The translations under genes were made by a program, and so were the position numbers. The notes beneath the pieces are model-generated. The model was given only the letters and a program-made list of their open reading frames with translations, made no database searches and was not told where the DNA came from. A stretch of 64,000 bases of DNA from Poronia punctata (lineage: Eukaryota > Ascomycota > Sordariomycetes > Xylariales > Xylariaceae). The stretch lies in the NCBI GenBank assembly GCA_022579005.1, contig MU401530.1:62001-126000 (forward strand), written 5' to 3'. Positions 1-12,179 of the stretch are shown piece after piece; the first letter of the stretch is position 1, and each line of letters starts with the position of its first letter.

Positions 1-1
1 G

Positions 2-49
2 GAGGAGATTGATGGCTGGTTGGAGAGTCTTCCTGGTATGGAGATGTAA
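2..49 (+). CDS. 3' tip of an unidentified plus-strand gene (partial)
   Basis: The first 49 bases read in frame from base 2 as EEIDGWLESLPGMEM followed by TAA. The codons look like ordinary coding sequence and an acidic C-terminus is plausible, but only 15 residues are visible, so no family can be named. The gene would converge on the amine oxidase that ends at 569. It could equally be chance, because a 15-codon open frame is not strong evidence. Confidence 0.3.
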   Translation, partial: EEIDGWLESLPGMEM

Positions 50-568
50 GGTTTTTTTTTTTTTTTTTTACGTCGAAGTTTGGGGATGGAGGTAAGTAAG
101 TATGGTTAGATGGGGATGGGGGGTTTGAATTCCTTTGTTCTTTTGGGGGGATAGAGGTGTTGGATTTAATTATCTGGAAATGAAGAGAAAGAAAAGGAAA
201 GAAATGTCACGGGCAAACTTAAGGCTTCAAGCTACCTACCGTGCGTGACTGAGTGGGCTTTCGGTTAAGACTATCCTTTGATCCCTATTCTAGTTAGATT
301 AGGGACTGACAAATACAATGGTTATTTATTCGAACCCCTTAACTCGTTCATCTTACCTACCCCTGAGGATCAAGTATCTAGTTAGGTTGAACGATTATTT
401 CACCATACAGAGTTATAGATGGACAGAACATATACTGAATAAAAAAGGAGTTGTACACTAAGCACCTATAAAGAAACAACTCATGTAATGTCTCTTTATA
501 TATCACCTCGAAGATTGACGCCCCTATCCCTCACCTCACCTCACCTTGCCTCACGTACCCCAACCCTT
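50..568. other. Convergent intergenic region
   Basis: About 520 bases between two convergent gene ends. It begins with a run of about 18 T (52-69) close after the plus-strand stop. The rest is AT-rich 3' flanking sequence in which I see no gene, tRNA or repeat. Confidence 0.6.
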
Positions 569-3169
569 TTAGGCACCACCGCCATTCTTACAACATCCCC
601 CCTTCCCCTCTCCATTCACATTAGCAAAAGCAAGCTTACTCACCCCATCCGTCGCATCCCTAACCCCATCCAGCTGACTAGGCGTACTACAGAAACTAGG
701 CGGCACATCCAACGCCGGATTATTCGTAAAGAAATTCCTCGGCCGCAGCAACAGCGTAATAGGCTCGACGGGCATGATGGGGAAGTCTTCAGGGGCAGGG
801 ATATGCGTGACACCAAAAGTATGCCAGAGGACTACGTCAGTGTTTTCGATGGATTCGTTTCCGTCGCCTATCCATTCCGGTAGACCGAGGGATGGCTCGC
901 CGGATGTTTGGGGGACGTGACGGCCTGCTGGCCAGAGTTGGTCATCGTTATCTGGGGGGGGTTTTTTTTGTTAATATCGATAGACCAAAAATTAGTAGCA
1001 GTGGGTAGGTCAGGTTAGGTAAATTCTTGCTTACATTTCGTAACATGAACAGCATGTCTAGCGAACCCAGCACGCTTCCACACAAGCGAGCCTTCCTTGG
1101 GTAATAAGCCAGGAACTTCCCTGCTTACGAGCTTGTAGCTGGCAGGTTTGCCGCTGTATGGATGGAGCTTGTTCGGGTTGCAGATGTCCCATGTTCGGCT
1201 TGTGGCGCCGTTGTAGTCGGTTAATGAGTCGTGCACGGTGGAGAGTTTGGTTCGTTTGGAGTAAAAGGCGTTTCCGTAGTAGTTTTCCGGACTGCCGACT
1301 GGTGCGTCGGAGGCTACGTTGTCGGCCATGAAGACGGTGTTGTTGGGCCCGTCGATGTTGGCGTCTATGCGGAGACAGAAGAGGTGTTGGTGGTTATGGG
1401 CGTTTACGCCTTTTTGTTTTGTGTTAGCTATATTAGCTATATTCCTGTCTTGTGTTGGGGATAGTAGGGGAAAGGGAATTGGTAGGTTATTCACCTGGGT
1501 AGACCTGGGTTCCCCATCCTTGGGTATCCTCGTCAGGGTTCATGGTGTAGGTGTTGAGGATACCGGTGAGTTTGATCTCGGGTTGGATAGTGCCGTCTTG
1601 CTGTAGATGATGTGAGTAAACAAGGTATAACTCCCCAAGACGATTAATTGTCTGGGTTCAACTTACGTGAAAGATCCACTGTGGGTGGTTATAGATTAAT
1701 ATATTTGTTACTTCTATAGATCCGGTGAAGTATGGACAACACGCACCTGAATGGCATATTCGTAGTTGGCAGCAGTAAATATCTGCTGAATAACCAGTTT
1801 CCGTGCTCTGGTGACGATGACGGATTCGTCACGGAAATCAGTGTGTTTGAAGAGGATTCCGGCATCTTCCTCATGAATACAGACTATGAGTTGATAGCGC
1901 ATTAGTAAGAAGTCATCAATATCATGAGTCCAGTTGAGATATGGGTATTTGTGTGTCCATAGGAAAGAAAGGGGTGTTTGGCGTAAAACTCACTGGCATT
2001 CTTGATTGTCCGGATCTCGCCAGTCCTTGTAGGAAATTCTGCATCTAGGTAATGAATCGATCCCTTGCAGTCACATCCCAGGGTCAGACTATTAGTCATG
2101 TATCCAGCACCGTATTCTCCGAGATCGAACGCATGCTTGCGTTGGTGAGGATGTTCCGGGTTGCCACTTTACCATAAAGTTAGTATATATAAAAAAAGAA
2201 GAAGAAGAGATAAGATGTCTTACTATGGCACCACCATCTCTGCTAATGAAAGCCGGTAGAAGATCGGTCGTGCGGTACCCCTGTCGTTAAAGGTGATGTT
2301 ATTCAGCACGATTCCTTCCCTGTAATTGAATCCTATGTGGAACTTCCAGTTTTGCCATTCAATCTCCCTCCCCGTCATCTTGAACGACACGCCCTCGGGC
2401 TGTGTCACGTTGATGGGCTTCAGGTCCTCCCTAAAGCCACCGGCTTTCTCCACCCCGGCAGGGTGGTAGTTGATGGGTTCGGCTTTGCTGAGCGGCCTCC
2501 TGACCTTGGGTATGTCGATGGCAATGACCTCGCCCTTTTCCGCGTCGTATATGGGGCAGAAGTCCAAGGGGTACTGGTACTGGCAGTCGTCCACGTGGGG
2601 ACGATAGTACATCAAGGCCTGCTGGAGACGAATCTTACTGCCGTGACGCTCATCGTAGCCGATGGTCCAGGGATCGCAGTACACCTTGTCCATGTCCTCT
2701 TTGGCAATGCCGCTGATTTCGCATTGTTCGATGACTCTGGGGTCTTTGCGACAGACGTACTCGACTGCCTTGAGCTCTTCCATCGTGATCTAGTTTTGAC
2801 ATCCGTCATGGTGACATGGTCAATCGTGAACTGGTTTCCCCTGCGTGGCATCTGGGAGGTACTTACGATCGGCTGTAGGCCATCCAACAGCTCCCATTTC
2901 GAGATTGTTCCCGAGGATAAATCGACCAAGGCATCATAGACCTTGCCGCCAGGAGCAATGACCACCAAATCCGCGATTCTTACCGGACGCGTAGCAGAGG
3001 GATCTTCCAGCCATTTGGTCATGTCCTCCTTTCGAGGCTCGTGAAGGGAGACGACGTTGAAGAAAAGATCGCCATGGGCTTTCTTGACAATGTTCACCAC
3101 CGTTTGAATCTCCTCCCCAGATAGGGGATCCAAGGGGTGGGGAAGAAGATCTGATGTTGCTGCTACCAT
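569..3169 (-). CDS. Copper amine oxidase (primary-amine oxidase, topaquinone enzyme)
   Basis: Oxidises primary amines to aldehydes, releasing ammonia and hydrogen peroxide. I read eight exons: 3169-2867, 2789-2224, 2166-1994, 1883-1747, 1678-1667, 1600-1495, 1409-1035 and 951-569, giving 684 residues, the usual length for fungal members. The N2/N3 domains lie in the first two exons. The catalytic domain has the AFDLGEYGAGYM stretch holding the family's catalytic Asp. The topaquinone precursor is Tyr388 in AANYEYAIQ (exon 4). The copper His pair is in NAHNHQHLF and the third His in WHTFGVTHIPAPEDFPIMP. Exon 5 is only 12 bases (WIFH), but including it restores the expected WIFHQDGTIQPEIKLTGILNT. 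No signal peptide is visible, so a peroxisomal or cytosolic enzyme is likely. The family assignment is very secure; individual splice sites are slightly less so. Confidence 0.95.
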
Positions 3170-5099
3170 GTTTGCTAGGGGAGAAAGTGTATATACAATG
3201 AGTTACACATGCAGAAAGGAAGAGGGGCGAGGTTGGTGAGATGAGGCAAGATGATCAGCAGGATGTAGGCTGGTGTGTTACTACTCTTATATGCGACTGT
3301 TCAAATGTTAGGCTTCCTCCTTATGGATGCCCGAGGCTCGTGGACGGGGAAACAAGAGATAAGCGCCTGGCTAGTCCATCAGGTGTGACTCTGAGTATTA
3401 CACAACCATATGAATCCGGGTTTTGCCTTTTCGAAGCTACACGATGCGGACGAATCCTACGAGAAACATTCAACCCGTGTTTTGTCCGAGTCGATGTGGA
3501 ATTGGATGCGGCTATTGAAGATCTCCTATGCATTCTAGACGTCTTAGTGTGTCTCCTGCCCCTCACTCCTGATAGGAGAGCGCCGACTTATTCGCTATAG
3601 GCTGGCAACACCACTTTACTTGGAAGTAGGGACCCGGATGTTAGTACCTTCTATACTCCAGATGCAAGATAATTGGTCAGTAAGTAGTCGCGTTCCACCT
3701 GTCTAGACACCTTATGACTTCCACCTTGTTGGGGACTTTTCAGCTCCGTCTAACCGGGTGCACCGCCGGCTTGTTGCGGGGAGACTGGAGTACCTTACCT
3801 TGCCCGCATAGACTTACCGAAACCGGCGATACAAGCTATTGCTGTAACCTCATTCGGTGCACATCTATTACTGTTATTTAGGTAATACCCCGCGCTCACA
3901 ATAACTAGACCATATCTTCCTCCTAATAAGTTCTAACATGCTAGTTTGCGAATAGTTTCAAGCAGTTGTTGCAATCTATTATACAAACTAGGTTAGATGG
4001 TTTTGATACCTATATCGTGTTTCATCATTTCAAGTAATTTGAATTGTAATAGAGCCTCATATTTACACAAGGCATTCGGATAAATCAATTCAGATCCATC
4101 TACCTAATCAAATTTCGTTACTTGGAACCAATCGGGCTGCCCCTTGCCTCTCTGCCCTTGGGTGATTTGATCGGTCTAGGTGGTGTCAGGCACCCGTTTA
4201 CCTATCAAGGTGAGCTTGACAATTGTCAATCAAGCATGGAGTCATGCGATGCAAAAATAGCTCTACATCCTAGGACCCTGTCTAATAACTACCATAACAT
4301 ATATATATGTGTCTGTTATACCACTTGATCGTATTCTAATCTGTGACACCTATTATCTGCGTCCTTTATTACCTACGTGTAGTATACCAAGTACCGAAAT
4401 AGATACATGATTACCTGCTGCTAGGTTCAGGACACTGTTTAGCAACAGCACATACTTCCCCAACGTTGAAATAACTTACAACTATAGAAGCAACGGTTTG
4501 CTTACAGTCAATTAACAGAAATAAGGATTAACGTTGGACAAAATTTTAACAATCGAAATCTGTATACTGTTGAGCAACAGTTTACTAAATTTGCCATGTT
4601 TTTGTACAGTACCTACGCGGGGCTAACACCTTGAGGACCCCTCTGTTGCCTAGGACCCCTAGTATAACAGGGTAGGCTCTTGACAATATGTACCGATTTA
4701 GGCAACCTACACCAGCCTTAACGCCGTGGTAGGTCCACACCCTTCCGTTTCAGCGTAGACCTGCGAAAACAGCCGCGTCATTACAGGTTACAGCAGCCAA
4801 AACATTTATATAGGAAGGACCCTTCTGCACCTTTATTCATTCCTTGCTGAAGGTACCGCATGCATCAACGGCAACCACCACTCAACGGCCATCCGGTCTG
4901 AGCCTTCTACGCATTTTCATGTTCCTGTGAAGGCAATGAATGCGATCTGCTGGGCTTTCCAGCGGAGCAACTACCCTTGGCTCCTCTTTGGATCATTGCC
5001 CTCTTTTCAGACCATGTTCATATCCATTGGAACATAGTTTCAACCTTTGAAAGAATCGTTTCGTTGTAGTACGCATCTGCATCGCTCTCTTTCTTCACC
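3170..5099. other. Divergent intergenic region, no gene seen
   Basis: About 1.9 kb separating the divergent amine oxidase and TFB2 genes. It should hold both promoters. Bases 3860-4620 are AT-rich and show a loose pair of repeats, CTGTTTAGCAACAG near 4434 and CTGTTGAGCAACAG near 4567, too short and diverged to classify. A TATATAC element lies near 3190, close to the amine oxidase start. Open frames here have no recognisable product. Confidence 0.6.
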
Positions 5100-6709
5100 A
5101 TGGCGGCCAACGTGAGCTCGTTGTCCGAGTATCTGGAACAGCTTCCTGGAACGACTTTCAGGCGATTATACCAACAGCCTTCCACTACGTTTGCCATATT
5201 TCGGCGCATGCTTCCGCACCTGGGTAGGAAAAGGTCCCCTTTCTTCCGCAATTTGGTCTTCTTGTGTGCTAGGTTGGATTCAATTCTACGAAAACGAACC
5301 TTTTCTAATCTGTAAAACTCCGCAAAACAGCCAAAACCTTAGTAATGGCAATTTTATATATGCCCACGCCATTCCTCGTTTCTGATCTCGAGATCTGGGT
5401 CAAGCCCTCAGCCAAACGCGAGAAAGACCAAGCCATCTCGGTCCTTCGATCTCTACATATCGTCCAGCGCGACGCATCACCCACCATATCCCTAACCCCC
5501 AACTTCCGCAACAGTCTGCGGCTAGTCCTCGAGGGTGGTGGCGATCATAAATCGTTCGGCGTGCCTTCGGCCCAGCCCATCCCCCCGGAAATCGACGTCA
5601 CCTTCCTAGATCGATACGCGCAGAGGAAATGGGACGACATCCTGCACTTTGTCGTCAACTCGGTCGGTTATACCGTTCAGGGAGAAGACCGCGGCGCAAT
5701 TGGACCGAAGCAGTCCGTCAAGGATCTCATGATTCGCGGCCATCTGGTGGAACGCCGCGGGGGTGGGGGTATTAATATTACGCAAGCCGGCTTCACTTTC
5801 CTGCTGCAAGAAACCAACGCCCAGGTCTGGACGCTCCTTCTGCTCTGGCTGGAATCCGCCGACGCCATTGCCAATGCAAAGGGCGCCGATGAAGCCCTCC
5901 GCAAAGACCACGACAGCGTCGACATGTTGTCCTTCTTCTTCCTGCTAGCCTCGCTAGAGCTCGGCCGGCCTTACGATACCGACGCATTGACCGAGGCGCG
6001 GCGCAACATGCTGCCGAATCTCGTAGACTTCGGCCTAGTCTATGTCCCGCCCGCCAATGTCCGGCAGTTCTTCCCTACGCGTCTCGCCACCACCCTGACC
6101 AGTAGCGATACCACGCCCCGGGGCATAAGTGCCGGCTTTAGGGCGGCCGCCAACCGCTCATCCGCAAGCGAAGGTAACGACGGCATAGGCGGCGCAGAAT
6201 CCTCGGAGGAGAAGAGCGCTATCCTATTGGAAACTAATTTTCGCATGTACGCATACGTGACTTCGCCCCTGCAGATCGCCGTATTGGGACTCTTTTCCGA
6301 TCTCAAATACCGTTTCAGAGGCCTCGTCTCCGGCCACCTCACCCGCAACTCGATCCGTCGCGCCATCGACATGGGCATCACATCCGACCAGGTCATCTCG
6401 TATCTGGCCACCCACGCCCACGAGCAGATGCATCGTGCGGCCGCGTTGAGTCAGAAACCTCTCCTGCCGCCCGTGGTCGTCGACCAGATCCGCCTATGGC
6501 AGCTCGACACGGAACGCATGCTCGCCATATCGGGCTACCTATTCAAAGACTTTGACGACTATAAAGAGTACAGTGAGATCTGCAACTTTGCCGACGATAT
6601 CGGTGTCGTTTCCTGGCGTAATGATCGCAAGGGCATGTTTTTCGCCTCCAAGGTGGACCAGATCAAAGATTTCATGAAGACGCGAAAGAAAGCCAACGAA
6701 TCCAAGTAA
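5100..6709 (+). CDS. TFB2: TFIIH core subunit TFB2 (p52/SSL2-interacting subunit)
   Basis: TFB2 is a core subunit of TFIIH, acting in RNA polymerase II initiation and nucleotide excision repair, where it anchors and stimulates the XPB/Ssl2 translocase. Two exons, 5100-5223 and 5331-6709, give 500 residues against about 510 in yeast. The first exon encodes LSEYLEQLPGTTFRRLYQQPSTT. The splice joins it to AKTLVMAILYMP, giving the conserved MLPHLAKTLVM run. The Tfb2 domain continues through RKWDDILHFVV, VKDLMIRGHLVE and the winged-helix-like ITQAGFTFLLQ. The C-terminal Tfb2_C domain contains FYLATHAHEQMH-like and DQIRLWQLDTERM segments. ATG at 5100 is the first in frame and gives the standard N-terminus. 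A donor GTAGGA at 5224 is slightly off consensus. Confidence 0.95.
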
Positions 6710-7303
6710 CGAGAAGACCCGGGAGCAAATGACAGACGAGGGTTAATCACTGACAGAGCTATCTGGTATACCATACCACTCCTCTTTTCGCCGTCCAATA
6801 GCAGGACGAGCACATCTCCATTGTTTATATAATTGCGGGGGCTCTGCGAAGGCTGGACAGGCGTTGGGTGTCTACGGGTATATTCGGATATTCATGACCT
6901 ACAGGCTCCGGTGCAACTAGTGTATACTTAGTAGACGGTACGGGAAAAGGGTATGCTCATGGCAAGGTCACACTGTATTGCAACTCATAGGCCTCTAGAA
7001 TATAACTGGGGACTTCATATACCTTTTGGTGCTTCTCTCTGGCACACAAGCATGTATCGTCCCTTCATCGTCCGACGTTGTAAATCATTAGCCGACAAGA
7101 CTATACACCCGCAACTACCGCAAGATCGCAACGTCTATCCGTGGTCAACATAACGACATTGCTGGACAAAAGGTGGCATATTTGAATACACTCGCTATAG
7201 CCGTCAAAGCCACCTAGTACAATGTTCCACGCCAAAAATATCCATATGACCGACCAGAAGTGGCATGAGGTGCTTGAAGTCCTGGCCGAGTGGCCCTCAC
7301 AGC
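6710..7303. other. Convergent intergenic region, no gene seen
   Basis: About 590 bases between the stop codons of TFB2 and the disordered-protein gene. It contains only short open frames without codon bias. I see no RNA gene or repeat. Confidence 0.6.
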
Positions 7304-8777
7304 TTAAGAGCCCCCTTTCTTCGCATGCCTATTGTTGGCTCCACTACCGATGAAGAGCCTTCCGACCCACGTCAACTCCTTGGTCTTGCCCTGCATTGTT
7401 CCTCCCCGCGGGAGGAGGTTATTTTTCCCCATGCGTCGCGCGTAGCTCTGTTGCCACTTTTGAAGGCTTTTACGTGCCTCAGCTGTCATACAGAGCGAGT
7501 CGAGCCGTGCGAATATGCGCCGACAACGATTATCTTCGTCGACATGTAAGGCCCTGGCCACTTCGTACGACGGGTGAGTTGAAGTGGCTGTGGTTGTGGT
7601 TGTAACAGGTGCTCGCACAGGAACGCCAGCACCTGTCTCCTGACGCAGTGGCCATTGTCCCTGAGGTTTACGCGGACTGGAATCCGTCACGGCACGCATC
7701 ATTCTGCGATTTCCCTGTGTCGCCGGCTCGATACAGCTCATAGTCGCCGATGATCCGAGGCTAGGCTGTGTTGCGAATGAACTCCCGGTCTGCGCATGAA
7801 CCAGTATGTCCAAGTTCTCATTTTTCAGGGCCTCCGACTGAAACTGGTCTTGCAAGGCCATGAACCGGCCAGTCCAATAGGCCGAGCTTTGTGCCGTATA
7901 GATATAACGAGGGTCGGGTCGCTCTGGCACTGCCGCCGAAAGTGCTTGTGAGGAACTCGATGCTGCCAGATCTGCGTCGGTGTAGGGCCCGGCAGCAGTT
8001 GGAGCTGTAGACCGGGAAGAAACCGATGCGCGTCTGGAATCACTACCAGCGATCAAGGATGTACGAGACAGGGAAGCAGTTATGTTGGAGAACACATTGA
8101 AAGTTCTCGACATAGGTAGGCCCAAGCGGGACTTTGAACTTTTCTTAGGCGAAGAGTTGCTTGGCGGTCCCGGCGTAGGGCAATTGGACTTGTTCATGTT
8201 CAGTTTGTTGATATTCGAGTTTGAACCGCGAGGTGGAATGTTCTCCCCTTTCCTAGTATTCTGAGTCGTAACCTGATTGTACGACTGGCCTGCGGACACG
8301 CTTGACGACGCCGATTTCTGGTGTGCAGGGCGCATGGGAAGGTTGCTATCGGTTCTGGAGGACTTCAGCGTTTTTCTAGGGTCCGGTCCTTGTACACTAC
8401 TGTAAAGCGAGGATGAAAAGATCGAGTCTAAGTTAACGGGATGGCTGGTTAATGGGCCGGGATGGGCGATCGAAGTTGAGGCCATGACATCCGAGTGGGC
8501 AATGGTAGGATGACCAGATAGAGGGCCATCAGTTGAGAAGCTGGCCGAAATCTTGCGGGTCGAGTTTGAAAGTGACGGCCTGTCGCGGCTACGAGCAGGC
8601 GTAACAGGGGCGGCTCTTGTCGGTGCAGGTGGTTTCTTCCTTGTCCTATTGTAAAAGTTAGACGTCAAGTTGCATATCGCTGGACTTTAGTCTGCAAATA
8701 AAGTTTGAAGGTACTCACTGCTGCTGTCCTGGGACGTTGACCATACTGCGGTCATTTCGGCTAGGTGGCGCAGACAT
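7304..8777 (-). CDS. Hypothetical protein, Ser/Pro-rich disordered N-terminus with conserved basic C-terminus
   Basis: Two exons, 8777-8719 and 8645-7304, encode 466 residues beginning MSAPPSRNDRSMVNVPGQQQ. The splice uses GTGAGT at 8718 and an AATAG acceptor at 8646; the long open frame continues upstream of the acceptor only through a TTG, so the ATG exon is preferred. The first 270 or so residues are rich in Ser, Thr, Pro and Asn and look disordered. A more ordered part starts at RPDPRYIYTAQSSAYWTGRFMALQDQF, suggesting a helix that packs a Trp, and continues with ALHVDEDNRCRRIFARLDSLCMTAEARKSLQKWQQSYARRMG, probably helical and basic. I know similar C-terminal segments from uncharacterised ascomycete proteins but cannot give a function. 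A nuclear or cell-cycle role would be a guess from composition only. Confidence 0.8.
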
Positions 8778-10124
8778 CGAGATAGAAAGGCGTGAAGCTG
8801 CCTCCAGACAACGAAAACAGAGGATACGGGTGTAGACTCAGGGCAATAAACCGGAGGCGTGGAAGATACAGAACCCGTCAGTGTTGAGTGGTTCGCCAAC
8901 TGGAACGGATTGGATGACCACAATAGTTGTGAGCAAAGGATCCAAGTAGATTGCAAACCCAAGGCCTTGGCTCATGCCTTTTGTACCAGAATACTGGTCA
9001 GAGGTCGCGTGGTGATCGATTAAGAGGCCTGACGAACTTAAGTGTAGGTGTCTTACATGGCGGGAATCTAAGATATTTATGCTATTTTTCCTACTAGACG
9101 GACAGGACCGAAACGACAGGTGATGGCCCCGAGGTGAGCGGTCGTAGAGTGTCCTCAATGAGGGGGTAGGCGGCGGTACGTATTGTAGGTCAGTGAAGAC
9201 GAAAACCTCAATGTGTGTGATATATCGCTGGTATATTTTGGGACGGGGATGGAGTGCGAGGACAACAGGTTTGTGTCATCAATCTCCAACATTGACACAG
9301 GACATTAACAATGGAAAGACCATTCCACACTTGGACTCCCCAATAGGTACAATTAAGAAGACGGCTAGAAGGTGCTACTTCTATGCTTGCTCACTTCGGT
9401 AAGGGAAGAGCGTCCGTACTTGCCCAGTTTACTGCCTACATGTAGACTTTGAATAGGGGCCACCATTCAGCGTACCTAAGCACCTCGAGGTGAATAACAA
9501 ACTTTGGTCCTAGTACCTGCATTGTAGACTTCTCGCTTGTTGGGTGTCTATGAAGACCAGCTTGACATATGACTGCACTCTAGACAAAGTGCTACCACAT
9601 TTGATGACTCCTTTCCATCGGGAATCCCACCCCATGACTACAATAAACAGTCGTTTGTTTGATTTCCCCATTTTTGATCTATCTCCCTCCCGGACCTCAT
9701 TGGCCTAGAGTATGCCAACTGCCATGGCTGCATGTCTCCGGCACCATCACGATGGATGACTATAGGTAGCGGAATGTTATTGACAGTGACTGTCTTGATA
9801 GTAAATGTAAATCTCTTGGGGTTGTTACACTAGGAGCAGAATGTATCAGAGCACGGGCAGAATGAAAAGCTAGCCAAGGTAACCAAAATTACTCAATATC
9901 AACCTGATCAACGAGATTGGCTTTGGTTCGCAGATATTGATGCATCCCCATGTCTGCCGCCAAGTATACCTTACTTCTATGTATTGCACACCTAGGCTAT
10001 CGTAGAGTTAACTTGTAGGGCGGCTTGATTAACCTCGTAGAATAAACGACGATGGATAGGGAGTCTTCATGATGATGTTTGTATTATTCTGTTCATTAGA
10101 ATTCCCTCGCCACGGGATTTTCCA
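8778..10124. other. Intergenic region, no gene seen
   Basis: About 1.35 kb. The part next to 8777 is probably the promoter and 5' leader of the disordered-protein gene. Short minus-strand open frames at 8687-9158 overlap that leader and lack a good start or domain. The part near 10124 is the 3' flank of the TANGO2-like gene. No RNA gene or repeat seen. Confidence 0.55.
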
Positions 10125-11150
10125 CTATGATGTGCCATCTATTTTATACTTGAAAATAACGTCACCTTTGCCTTTATCTACCCGGTTCCCATGCTTATCC
10201 CATAACGCCCGTTCCTTGTACGTAACATTGCCATCCCAGTCAACAAGAACGAGCGTCTGCCGCTGTGTTCCGTATGCGCCCTTCATGAAATTTATAACGG
10301 GATCCGTCGGTGTCGCAGTATCGGTGTCGCTCTCGCCGTCGACCACGTCGAACGGCTCCTTTTCCCTCCCCTGCTCCGCCGCATCCGCCATGGCTTTCCA
10401 CCCTTCGTCGTCGCTAAAGGCCGGGACGAAGACTGTCTCGCGGAGCACGTCCATGTGATCCTGTATCGACATACCCGGCCGTAAGGGCATGGTATCGTCG
10501 TCCAACAGGTTGAAGAGGCTTTCCATCAAGTCTTCCTCGTCCAAATCCTTCTCAACGGCATCCTGTATCGTCTCCTCTAGTAGCTGTCTGCCCTTTTTGA
10601 TTTTGGGCCACGTGGGAGGCTCGACATAGACGGTATTGCTAAGCCCGTACGTCGAGCCCCTCTCTCGGACAATCCGCGGCACCCTATGGGAGTCTTCACA
10701 ACGGTTGGTTATGATGGCTAGGGGCTGGATGCCGTTGGCCGTCTTGGCCTTTAGATCACCGCAGATGAGAGAAAATCCTCCAGCCGCTTTGGTTGTGGGG
10801 TCGTCAACCATTCTCTTGACAAAGTCATCGAGGTTCTCATCGGCCGGTGCGCTTAGCCATGCCGTCGGCAGCGCGCCACGGCTACGGACGCCGCAGATGG
10901 CATGATCCGGATCGTCCTGGCTTGTTTCTCGAAAATTGGTTAGAATGGCCAGACGGCCGGTACTACTGACTCCCATCCATGTGCCGCGTTCACGACGGTG
11001 TAAGTCTCGTGGTGACAGAATCCGGGCCCCGGAGGGCTTATGGGTCCACCAGTATGGCCGGCTAGTGGGTCTCAGTATATACTCGTCGCGGTTATCAAGT
11101 GCGATGAGGGCGTATTTAGGATGCGCCGTGGATAATAAGGCAATGCACAT
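10125..11150 (-). CDS. TANGO2/NRDE family protein
   Basis: A single-exon gene of 341 residues that starts MCIALLSTAHPKYALIALDNRDEY. Cys2 and the Asn20-Arg-Asp-Glu23 tetrad are the defining marks of the NRDE (TANGO2) superfamily; Cys2 would become the N-terminal nucleophile once Met is removed. Downstream ARILSPRDLHRRERGTWMGVSSTGRLAILTNFRE is the family's second conserved block, and the GGFSLICGDL region a third. Animal TANGO2 is linked to mitochondrial lipid and heme handling and Golgi organisation; the biochemical reaction is not settled, so no substrate is assigned here. No membrane segment or signal is visible. The acidic insert around EEDLMESLFNLLDDD and the GESDTDTATPTD linker are lineage-specific loops. 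Neighbours are unrelated. Confidence 0.9.
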   Translation of the reverse strand: MCIALLSTAHPKYALIALDNRDEYILRPTSRPYWWTHKPSGARILSPRDLHRRERGTWMGVSSTGRLAILTNFRETSQDDPDHAICGVRSRGALPTAWLSAPADENLDDFVKRMVDDPTTKAAGGFSLICGDLKAKTANGIQPLAIITNRCEDSHRVPRIVRERGSTYGLSNTVYVEPPTWPKIKKGRQLLEETIQDAVEKDLDEEDLMESLFNLLDDDTMPLRPGMSIQDHMDVLRETVFVPAFSDDEGWKAMADAAEQGREKEPFDVVDGESDTDTATPTDPVINFMKGAYGTQRQTLVLVDWDGNVTYKERALWDKHGNRVDKGKGDVIFKYKIDGTS

Positions 11151-12179
11151 GATTCTGAAGGAGGGGACGCCTTAAACAAGGCAGTGTAGTTGATGAAATG
11201 GAAATCTGTTAAGCGCTTTCTAATTTTTTTTTTTGGAAAGTTGACGAAAGCAGGTAATGGTAAACGAATGGGCTTTAGGCAGCTCGTCTTTCTTTTGAGC
11301 TGGGGGATAGTAGAATACAAGACGGAGCCAAGCCAAGGTGGCACCGCCAAATGACGTTGCGTTGGGCCTCTAATAACCAGTAGCTTGGCCAACTATTAAA
11401 CTGACGTGCATTTGCCAGGTCAGTTCATATGCTGATTAACAGCGTGACAGGTTCAGAGGATGGCAGTAATCTTTGATGAGTCCAGTAAACAACAGACACG
11501 TCTTATAATCTCTTTAGCAAAAGCGGTGGGAGGCTGCTCTAGACGCAACGTGATGGGCTTTTACGGTGAGCGACTTCGGCTTGTTGAGATGCACAACATA
11601 CGGTAATCAGTCGGTCATGGGCAGTTCCCTATTAAAAGGAGGCCCAGTTTTTGGGGTAACGGTTTTCAGCGGCCTGGAGGTTTTGTGCGTGTCAGCTGTG
11701 TGCTTGGCTAGAACGTGGTCTGGCAGCCGACATCGAGTAGAGTGGCAGTTGGCACTACGTAAGTGTGTATGTCGGGTGTGCGTACACAGGAATTGTCTGG
11801 AGATACGAGTCTATTACGTCGACGCCTCGCAAAATACGGATGATGCTCAGGTACCCATCTATTGCCACAGCAACTCCATATAAGCTGTTCATGATACAAT
11901 TTACTAGACGGATTTACCTGGATGTCTTATTGTCGCCAGAGAATTATCCCCCAAAAATTTAAAAAGATTTGGACATCACACTTGGGGAGACCTGTCACCC
12001 TGTGACCTACCCTTGATCGTCAGGTACGTGTACGACACGGATAATCGAACGTGGCATGATTGGTTACGCAAGACCTGGCACCCTGGGGTTTTGCAGAAAG
12101 CTAAATACATGGTGTGCCTATCTAGACTAGCCTAGGTTAGCTGAAAAATACTAAGCTACAATAGATATTAATACCGGTA
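11151..12179. other. Intergenic region upstream of the TANGO2-like gene
   Basis: About 1 kb of sequence between the TANGO2-like start and the MITE. The first part is the promoter of that gene. A minus-strand 63-codon and plus-strand 105-codon open frame near 11566-11900 show no domain or codon bias. No RNA gene seen. Confidence 0.55.

Noticed and set aside
4430..4590. Pair of AGCAACAG repeats as a possible mobile element
   Set aside because: The two copies are short and diverged, with no target duplications or terminal inverted repeats.
5345..6709. TFB2 starting at the internal ATG 5345
   Set aside because: The spliced exon at 5100 supplies the conserved TFB2 N-terminus (LPGTTFRRLYQQPSTT), so the shorter start is wrong.
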